Assembly: GCF_002812485.1 (NCBI RefSeq)
Contig: NZ_CP025003.1
Span: forward strand, 2,976,001-3,040,000
Direction of reading: 5' to 3'
Length of the DNA: 64,000 nt
Source of the DNA: Dickeya fangzhongdai
GTDB taxonomy: Bacteria; Pseudomonadota; Gammaproteobacteria; Enterobacterales; Enterobacteriaceae
A program made the translations under genes and the position numbers. The notes under the pieces were generated by a model that did no database searches, was not told the DNA's origin, and saw nothing but the letters and a program-made list of their open reading frames with translations. Each line of letters opens with the position of its first letter. The first letter of the stretch is position 1. This document shows positions 51,276 to 64,000 of the stretch, in pieces.

Positions 51276-51770
51276 ATGTTAGAGATTGTAACAGGGATGC
51301 CTGCGTGGGTAATTGTGCTTTTGGTTTCAACTACATTTTATTGTATAAGTTTTTGTTTTAAAAAAGAGGTTAGCATTAAGCTGCTGTTACTTATCCCAGG
51401 CTGTTTTATGGTTTTTTCGATTATCTCTTTACTACGACAAGGCAACATCCTGACTTCAAGTCTGATATGGTTATTGGGCTGTATTGTCGGCGGGATTGCG
51501 GCAAAGCGAATTTTTTCATCTCAGATCTATAGCCCTGGCAGTAAGGAAGGCACAATAACTGTGCCGGGGACGTGTTCTATTATTACAATTTTTTTACTCT
51601 ATTTCCCTCTTCGTTATTATATTGGCTATCGTCAGGAAATTGCGGTTGATCATGTTCTTAGCATTCCCATGATTCTGCTATTAGCCGTCTCTTCGGGAGC
51701 TGTTGTCGGGTTTTTCACCCTTCGGTCCTATATTATCTTTGGGCGCTATAAAGATTTGAATATTAAATAG
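51276..51770 (+). CDS. Small integral membrane protein of unknown function
   Basis: A 164-residue protein with four or five hydrophobic segments (near residues 10-27, 34-53, 60-76, 97-114 and 129-148). The opening (MLEIVTGMPAWVIVLL) and the segment spacing recall DUF6622-type proteins, from memory and unverified. The ribosome binding site GGAG at 51264-51267 is clear. It is AT-rich compared with its neighbours and divergent from the PKS operon, separated by nearly 1 kb. Nothing links it to biosynthesis except position; an immunity or accessory role cannot be excluded. Confidence 0.75.
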   Translation: MLEIVTGMPAWVIVLLVSTTFYCISFCFKKEVSIKLLLLIPGCFMVFSIISLLRQGNILTSSLIWLLGCIVGGIAAKRIFSSQIYSPGSKEGTITVPGTCSIITIFLLYFPLRYYIGYRQEIAVDHVLSIPMILLLAVSSGAVVGFFTLRSYIIFGRYKDLNIK

Positions 51771-51774
51771 AAAA

Positions 51775-51796
51775 ACGGGCAGGATACCCTGCCCGT
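51775..51796 (+). terminator. Hairpin terminator after the membrane protein gene
   Basis: A 9-bp perfect stem (acgggcagg / cctgcccgt) with a 4-base loop, 4 bases past the stop codon. No T run follows, but position and stability suggest a terminator. Confidence 0.6.
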
Positions 51797-51858
51797 GGGT
51801 CCGTGACCGTGGGGCTGTTGACAAACAGCCATGTTGTCTTATGAATGTTGTTTGGTCA

Positions 51859-51903
51859 GTGAATTTTGTCAGTGAAAGTGAATTTTGTCAGTGAAAGTGA
51901 ATA
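51859..51903. repeat. 19-bp tandem repeat upstream of yajD
   Basis: Two exact copies of gtgaattttgtcagtgaaa plus a partial third copy in the intergenic region before the HNH gene. Confidence 0.88.
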
Positions 51904-52074
51904 GGTTCGTGCGTGTATTGGCTCAAACTTGGTCTGCCAGTGTTCTGTGTTAGAACACGATTAAACCTGACAGTCGGCAACGAGCGGGGGAACGGACTAC
52001 GACGAACAGTCTATTTCTGTTCCATATATGGGATATATTGTAAAATTATCTCTTTATAACAGGTGGCATCGGCA

Positions 52075-52422
52075 ATGGCTTTGATCCCAAAAAACTACTC
52101 GCGGCTGGAAAGCGGTTACCGTGAGAAAGCACTAAAAATCTATCCATGGGTGTGTGGGCGCTGCTCACGGGAGTTTGTTTATTCAAACCTACGCGAATTA
52201 ACGGTTCACCATATCGATCACGACCATACCAATAACCCGGAAGATGGCAGCAACTGGGAGTTGTTGTGTCTGTATTGCCATGACCACGAACACGCGAAGT
52301 ACACTGAAGCCGAGCAGTACGGTACAACCGTTGTGGCGGGGGAAGACGCGCAAAAAGATGTTGGCGCAGCCACCTATAATCCCTTTGCCGATTTAAAGTC
52401 GATGCTTAATAAGAAGAAATAG
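52075..52422 (+). CDS. yajD: HNH nuclease-fold protein YajD
   Basis: A 115-residue protein nearly identical to E. coli YajD. Zinc-binding cysteine pairs occur in WVCGRCSREF and LLCLYCHDHEH, and the HNH core is LTVHHIDHDHTNNPEDGSNW. The start is ATG 52075, giving the same length as YajD; an in-frame ATG at 52063 would add four residues. Biochemical function is not established, though the HNH fold suggests metal-dependent DNA binding or nicking. It is a core gene and marks the right boundary of the biosynthetic region. Confidence 0.95.
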   Translation: MALIPKNYSRLESGYREKALKIYPWVCGRCSREFVYSNLRELTVHHIDHDHTNNPEDGSNWELLCLYCHDHEHAKYTEAEQYGTTVVAGEDAQKDVGAATYNPFADLKSMLNKKK

Positions 52423-52871
52423 TGCCAGCAACGGCCGTTTCTGGCACAAAGTTGTCCGTCAGATTAGGTATGGTCCTGAGCCACAAAAGTGTCGGTTCAA
52501 ATCTGAGCTAATACAAATTATGGGTTGGTAGCCAGTTGAAACACTTGACTGGCAACACGGTTACTCAAACGCCACTCCTCCTTGACCACTAGCTGATGGC
52601 TAAACTGTGCCGCTGCGCGGTTCCTTCGGCGTTTGCCTTCGCTGTTCGGACCGCCCGTGACGCGGTTACTCGCCCCATCCCTGGGGCTCGCCCTTCGGGC
52701 CAGCGTAAACGCTGTTCAAAAACGTTCCCGACGTTTTTGTCCAACACGTCACGGGCTTGCGCGGCTTCCCTGCCGCGCATCCGGCGAAGTCACCCACCTC
52801 AGCACAGTTTTAACGCCTGAAAACCCGTCATTTTGCACTTATAGGGTTTGTCAGCAGTCTGACAACAGTGG
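52423..52871. other. Intergenic region with a large palindromic, hairpin-rich element
   Basis: No gene is supported. A 10-bp inverted repeat (gcccgtgacg at 52653-52662 and cgtcacgggc at 52747-52756) encloses smaller stems: gcccttcgggc near 52689 and an 8-bp stem aaaaacgt/acgttttt at 52718-52738. The whole is a potential cruciform or a structured RNA of about 100 bases. It is not ERIC by sequence. Its class is unknown to me. Confidence 0.6.
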
Positions 52872-55780
<2,909 letters not shown>

Positions 55781-55840
55781 TCAATAGCCTGCGGATATCA
55801 CTACCCGCAGGTTGACTTCAGATATATTGATACGCGCTAT

Positions 55841-55886
55841 AATTCACGTTGCAGATACATTGGCTTTCCTGCAATGCGAATGACTT
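55841..55886. repeat. Short palindrome resembling a core-deleted ERIC element
   Basis: The sequence ttgcagatacattggcttt followed by cctgcaatgcgaat resembles the two outer arms of the ERIC element at 50381-50507 (16 of 19 bases match on the left arm), but the ~60-bp core with the cctgggga motif is missing. It could also be a plain hairpin between porin and glucosidase. Confidence 0.4.
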
Positions 55887-55894
55887 GAGGTAGA

Positions 55895-57313
<1,419 letters not shown>

Positions 57314-57324
57314 TCAATAATCAT

Positions 57325-59406
<2,082 letters not shown>

Positions 59407-59512
59407 TTATTGCTTTACAGATTACCAGTGCGATTTATTCTGACAAGCGTTTCACCCGGACAATCTGTTATTTTGTGATATCACGCAAACTTCGGTTTTC
59501 CGTACCCGAAAT

Positions 59513-60478
<966 letters not shown>

Positions 60479-60853
60479 TTACTGACCGGGCACAACCTGT
60501 AGACGCTAACTTACCACCGGCGCGCGCGGGCTCAACCTCCCGGTGACGGAAACGTGACCGGGATCGACACAAACCCAACGCGGCCTATTATTAACAGACG
60601 TCAACAACTCGATTGCCTTCTGACGGCAACATGGGCCGGGACTTCACTCTCGAACTGCAATCCACTGACGTACCGGGAGAATTTATCGCGGTGTACGATG
60701 AATTGTCACCGGCTGCAAATACCAATCTGCAATCAAAAAATACAGACAGAAACGCAATCGCATTGCCATAAAACACGCATTTACCTTTCCTGAATGCATG
60801 ATTTTGAATTTTGTAGCATACTGAACCAAAGACTCACTTACCAATGGTATGCA

Positions 60854-61318
60854 ATGCTAAAAATGGATGAAATTGATAGCCGCATTTTACGTGAATTGCA
60901 AAAAGACGGCCGAATCCCAAACAATATTTTGGCGGAAAAAGTCGGCTTATCACCCTCCCCTTGCCTTCGGCGTGTAAAAAACCTCGAAGACAGCGGCGCC
61001 ATCGATCGCTATGTGGCTATCCTGAATCCTCAGGCCGTTGGGCTTAACCTGACCGTTTTTGTCCGTATCTGGCTGCAAAGTCAGGGGGAAGAAACGGTTG
61101 AGCACTTCTGCCGCGAGGTCGCGAGGCTGCCTGAAGTCGTTGAGTGTCATCTGATGGTCGGCGACTGCGATTTTATCTTGCGGGTCGTTGCAACTGATTT
61201 AAATGCCTATCGGCAATTTCAGATCAAACATCTGGCGCGGATTAAAGGGGTGCAGAGCATCAAAACCGAGCTCCCGATGCAGACGATTAAACAGACAACT
61301 GAACTCCCGGTCCGATAA
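60854..61318 (+). CDS. Lrp/AsnC-family transcriptional regulator
   Basis: A regulator of about 154 residues. The N-terminal winged helix-turn-helix (DSRILRELQKDGRIPNNILAEKVGLSPSPCLRRVKNLE) is followed by the RAM/AsnC ligand-binding domain (EVVECHLMVGDCDFILRVVATDL). The start is placed at ATG 60854; an in-frame ATG at 60794 would add 20 residues not typical of the family, and 60863 is also possible; no strong ribosome binding site decides. It lies 53 bases before the end of a convergent small gene and 0.7 kb from azlDC. In Bacillus subtilis the Lrp-type AzlB controls azlCD, so control of the branched-chain amino-acid exporter here is plausible. Confidence 0.92.
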   Translation: MLKMDEIDSRILRELQKDGRIPNNILAEKVGLSPSPCLRRVKNLEDSGAIDRYVAILNPQAVGLNLTVFVRIWLQSQGEETVEHFCREVARLPEVVECHLMVGDCDFILRVVATDLNAYRQFQIKHLARIKGVQSIKTELPMQTIKQTTELPVR

Positions 61319-61371
61319 GAAGAATCGCGGGCTCACACCCGCTATTCTTTCATCCACGCTTATCCACTCTT

Positions 61372-61662
61372 TCACTTGCCGTAGAGTTCTATCCTGTACA
61401 TACCCTCAAACCCCGGCGTGCCGCAGTGCAAGCATAAGCCATTGGCTTTGCGTACCAGCTCCGGTGGCGTCAACGGGAGATTGCAGATGTGCCGCATCGC
61501 CTGCGGCGTCAGCAACTCCGCCTTCTCAACATAACGTATCTGTGACAGCGCGTGCGGATAACTGTCAGCCAGACGCCAGACCAGATTTTCCAGACATCCC
61601 GCTATCACCATCGCCATACTGACCACACAGGAATACAGAACGACTTTCTGGATCGACGTCAT
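61372..61662 (-). CDS. Small putative lipoprotein
   Basis: A 96-residue protein of unknown function. The N-terminus (MTSIQKVVLYSCVVSMAMVIAGC) is a lipoprotein signal with lipobox IAGC, giving a mature protein anchored at Cys23. Two further cysteines form CLHCG near residue 77. Hits to a named family are not recognised. It is downstream of azlD on the same strand with a 73-base gap that contains a 15-bp tandem repeat, and convergent with the Lrp gene. Confidence 0.7.
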   Translation of the reverse strand: MTSIQKVVLYSCVVSMAMVIAGCLENLVWRLADSYPHALSQIRYVEKAELLTPQAMRHICNLPLTPPELVRKANGLCLHCGTPGFEGMYRIELYGK

Positions 61663-61675
61663 TATCGTGAGCTCG

Positions 61676-61705
61676 GTTGTAATGACGTCGATTGTAATGA
61701 CGTCG
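61676..61705. repeat. 15-bp tandem repeat between azlD and the lipoprotein gene
   Basis: Two copies of (g/a)ttgtaatgacgtcg in the gap, starting 14 bases before the lipoprotein start codon, with a degenerate third copy beginning gttgc. Confidence 0.85.
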
Positions 61706-61735
61706 GTTGCAAACGCCGTTGCCGGGTGCCTTCCG

Positions 61736-62026
61736 TCAAAGCAGATGGCGTAAAAATGCCGTTGTCAGCACGCTGATGATCACCACAGGGAGCAGTGAAA
61801 ATCGCATGGCGGCCAGCAATGAAATAAGTAATGCCAGTTGGTCGGCCGGTTCGGTGGTGACGAAATGGGGTGCGATGACCGTGATCAGCACGCAGCCGGG
61901 AGCGGCCTCCACCACGGCTTTTACACGCGGCCCCAGTCGTCTTCCATGCAACAGCGCATAACCGGCTATGCGTGTCAGATACGTCGTGATCGCCATCAGC
62001 AGGATGGTCAGCAATGTGAGGCTCAT
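61736..62026 (-). CDS. azlD: Branched-chain amino-acid exporter small subunit, AzlD family
   Basis: A 96-residue membrane protein with three or four helices. The opening (SLTLLTILLMAITTYLTRIAGY) and the segment RVKAVVEAAPGCVLITVIAP are typical of AzlD/YgaH. The start ATG 62026 overlaps the azlC stop codon by four bases (ATGA), so translation is coupled. AzlD forms a two-component exporter with AzlC. Confidence 0.92.
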   Translation of the reverse strand: MSLTLLTILLMAITTYLTRIAGYALLHGRRLGPRVKAVVEAAPGCVLITVIAPHFVTTEPADQLALLISLLAAMRFSLLPVVIISVLTTAFLRHLL

Positions 62027-62754
62027 GATGTTTTCCCGTTCAGCAGCAATATTGCGAGGATCCCCGTTGTCGCGCCGACAGGCACATAGGCCGCGCCGGG
62101 CCAAAAATGATAGGTCGCCGCCGCGCAAACAAGGCTGACCAGCCACGGCAGTGCGGGCGGCAACCCGCGCCACATCCCTTTTAAAATCACCAGAAAAACG
62201 GCGGGGAATGCCATGTCGAAGCCCCATGCAGTCACATCACCGAGAACCGGTCCAACAATGACGCCGACCCCCGTTGAAATAACCCAGGCGAGCCACAGCG
62301 CAGATGCCACCCCGGCATAAAACCCCATACTGAAGCCTGAAACACCCTGCCGGCGACGCTTCGCGGCGTCAGCGACACTCATTGCCCAGCTCTCATCACA
62401 CATAAAAAACAGCGCCAGAAACGCGTGACGACGCGGAAGATAGGCCAGAAAAGGCGCGAGTGATGCCCCCATGAGAAGATGACGGCTGTTAACCAACATA
62501 CTGACGAGCACGATGGTCAGAACATGGGGAGGTGACGTCCAGAGTGACAGCGCAGCGAATTCAGAACCGCCACCGAAATTCAGTCCGGTCATCAACATCA
62601 ATTCTGGCGCCGAAAAGCCTTTCTGCACAGCCTGCGCGCCCAGCAATAAGCCGAACGGCACGAACCCAATCATCACCGGGATAGCGGCCAGCAGCCCCCT
62701 GCTGAATTCATGGGCAAAGGTTCCGGCATGGGAAAATGTAAAAAAGCGGGACAT
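62023..62754 (-). CDS. azlC: Branched-chain amino-acid exporter large subunit, AzlC/YgaZ family
   Basis: A 243-residue inner-membrane protein with about seven helices that, with AzlD, exports branched-chain amino acids or analogues. The segments AIPVMIGFVPFGLLLGAQA, LNFGGGSEFAALSLW, NSRHLLMGASL and FFMCDESWAMSV are family hallmarks. The start ATG 62754 has AAGGAG upstream. Transcribed with azlD and probably the small lipoprotein gene; the nearby Lrp-family gene is the likely regulator. Confidence 0.93.
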   Translation of the reverse strand: MSRFFTFSHAGTFAHEFSRGLLAAIPVMIGFVPFGLLLGAQAVQKGFSAPELMLMTGLNFGGGSEFAALSLWTSPPHVLTIVLVSMLVNSRHLLMGASLAPFLAYLPRRHAFLALFFMCDESWAMSVADAAKRRRQGVSGFSMGFYAGVASALWLAWVISTGVGVIVGPVLGDVTAWGFDMAFPAVFLVILKGMWRGLPPALPWLVSLVCAAATYHFWPGAAYVPVGATTGILAILLLNGKTS

Positions 62755-63168
62755 AAATACTCCTTTCAGGAAGGAATATTATAAATTTTCGCTGTTGAAA
62801 TTGGCGGGCGTATTGGTTGTAAAAACCAACAATATTGGCATCAGATTTCACACTTTAATCATTTGGCGAAATCCTGAATCATCACTCTGCCAGATTGCCA
62901 TACTCAGCCATAAGGCCAGCGCTACGTTTATGGCCGAGCCGAGCGATACCTGAAAATGGATCACTCGCCTTATCCGATTTACCGCAAGGACACGTTTGAA
63001 TGCGGTATGTTGCTGGAGGTACGGAGGTAATATAAGTTGGGTCATGTAAATACCGGTTAAATAATTCGCTGAAGTGTATTGTAATTCAATAAAACAATAA
63101 CTGGGGAATGTGCTTCTCAGGTGAAGGGACGTATTTATTCACTACATTTTTTATTGCCGTTCATAAAT
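62755..63168. other. Intergenic region without a supported gene
   Basis: About 410 bases. A 65-codon minus-strand frame (62848-63045) exists but lacks a ribosome binding site and recognisable similarity. The azlC promoter is presumably close to 62780-62860. Confidence 0.5.
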
Positions 63169-63196
63169 CAAAAAAAGCCCACTGCATGAGTGGGCT
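63169..63196 (-). terminator. Terminator of the OYE-type gene
   Basis: An 8-bp perfect stem (agcccact / agtgggct) with a 5-base loop is followed on the minus strand by a run of seven T residues, 15 bases beyond the stop codon. Confidence 0.93.
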
Positions 63197-63210
63197 GCCG
63201 GGAATATCAA

Positions 63211-64000
63211 TCAAAGATAAGTCACATTATCTATCTGTCGGGCAGAGTCATTTTTGAGGCCAAGTATATCGAAACCCGGCATATCCCGAATAAACTCCAG
63301 GAAGGGAGGCTTGATGCCTAAATCGTCCAAATCGGCGGCATGCAAGTGGTAACGAATCGTATCTTCATGCCCAGAAACCACCTTTTCAACCCAGTTAGGT
63401 TCAATAATAAGCTGATGACCCAGCGCAACAAAATCAATACCGCTCTGCATCACTTCTTCGGCCTGTTCAGGCGTTCTGACATTACCTACCGCAATAACCG
63501 GTTTTTTATGACTTTCTTGCTTAATCTGCGTAATAATCGGCGCCGTATTGTCTTTATCACGTATTGATGAACGCCATACCGACCCCATAGAAACATGGAT
63601 ATAATCAAGTTCGGTTTGCTGCAATTTCCCGACGAAATATTTGGTGTCATCCAGCGTGATGCCGGGTTCTTCAATTTCCTCCGGCGATAACCGATATCCC
63701 ACAATAAATGAAGGCGATGCATATTTGTTTTTGATCTTCATCACTTCATCGATTACGGTCAGGGGCAGGTTTAATCTTTTATCAAGACTTCCGCCCCATT
63801 CATCGGTACGCCGGTTGGAGTGAGGCGAAACAAATTGCTGCAATAAATACGTATTGGCGCCATGCAGTTCGATCCCATCAAAGCCGGCCTGAATCGCTCT
63901 TCGCGTCGCCTGAGCAAAATCGCTGATTAGGCTGACGACCTCGGCGGAACTGAGTTCACGTGGCGTCTCAGCACCATTTCGCGGCGCGGCCACGGCGCTG
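63211..64000 (-). CDS. NADH:flavin oxidoreductase, old yellow enzyme family (5' end outside window)
   Basis: The C-terminal ~263 residues of an FMN-dependent ene-reductase. The frame stays open to the window edge, so the N-terminal part of the barrel is not seen; OYE enzymes usually have about 360-380 residues. Diagnostic segments are AGFDGIELHGANTYLLQQFVSP (near the start of the visible part), RRTDEWGGSLDKR, and the phosphate-binding region VIAVGNVRTPEQAEEVMQSG. It is probably a YqjM/OYE-like reductase of electrophilic alkenes. The terminator at 63169-63196 ends the transcript. No neighbour indicates the substrate. Confidence 0.9.
   Translation of the reverse strand, partial: SAVAAPRNGAETPRELSSAEVVSLISDFAQATRRAIQAGFDGIELHGANTYLLQQFVSPHSNRRTDEWGGSLDKRLNLPLTVIDEVMKIKNKYASPSFIVGYRLSPEEIEEPGITLDDTKYFVGKLQQTELDYIHVSMGSVWRSSIRDKDNTAPIITQIKQESHKKPVIAVGNVRTPEQAEEVMQSGIDFVALGHQLIIEPNWVEKVVSGHEDTIRYHLHAADLDDLGIKPPFLEFIRDMPGFDILGLKNDSARQIDNVTYL

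Noticed and set aside
62848..63045. 65-codon minus-strand frame upstream of azlC
   Set aside because: No ribosome binding site, no recognisable domain, and the position fits promoter DNA.

Overview
The window looks like chromosomal DNA of a soft-rot enterobacterium, most likely Dickeya. The left edge (cfa, ribE, mdtK, tRNA-Val) keeps the Escherichia coli gene order. The right side carries a complete aryl-beta-glucoside operon of the bgl/arb type known from Erwinia chrysanthemi (Dickeya), with a plant-polymer esterase at its end. Coding regions are GC-rich with strong third-position bias, while several intergenic regions are markedly AT-rich.

Layout. 1-4.1 kb: core genes cfa, ribE (reverse), mdtK and a tRNA-Val(GAC). 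4.1-9.3 kb: an accessory block between two tRNA-Val(GAC) genes that are adjacent in E. coli. It holds a divergent XRE-cupin regulator/B3-B4 protein pair, sugE (gdx) behind a guanidine-II riboswitch, two decayed genes (racemase, auxin-efflux-type carrier) and an acyltransferase-3 membrane protein. 9.5-50.5 kb: a ~41 kb hybrid trans-AT polyketide/nonribosomal peptide cluster, all on the minus strand. 51.3-52.4 kb: a small membrane protein and the YajD-type HNH protein. 52.9-60.4 kb: arbG-arbF-arbB-porin-esterase operon with two antitermination sites. 60.9-64 kb: Lrp/AsnC regulator, small lipoprotein, azlCD, and an OYE-type oxidoreductase cut by the window end.

How the cluster may work. The order of transcription is PKS (KS-DH-KR-ACP / KS-DH-ACP-ACP-degenerate ACP / KS-DH-KR-ACP / KS-half C), NAD-dependent reductase, alpha-oxoamine synthase, free ACP, tandem trans-acyltransferase, NRPS 1 (half C-A-PCP-C-A(Gly, with an embedded luciferase-like monooxygenase)-PCP), NRPS 2 (TubC-C-A(Ser)-PCP), NRPS 3 (TubC-C-A(Val-like)-PCP-C-TE), a CYP153-like P450, a MaoC-type hydratase and a MATE exporter. 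A short unsaturated polyketide joined to a peptide containing alpha-hydroxyglycine, Ser and a Val-like residue is predicted. The oxoamine synthase, reductase and free ACP could make an amino-alcohol; the extra terminal C domain of NRPS 3 has no carrier partner and could attach such a free amine. From memory, the hybrid trans-AT PKS/NRPS character and the host recall the solanimycin (ssm) antifungal cluster of Dickeya solani. I could not check this, and parts of the logic seem worth study in any case.

A further pattern is a series of short tandem duplications, five of them with a 15-bp unit, in both coding loops and noncoding DNA. An ERIC element sits in the leader of the megasynthase operon. 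No integrase, transposase, pathway regulator or phosphopantetheinyl transferase was found in the window.
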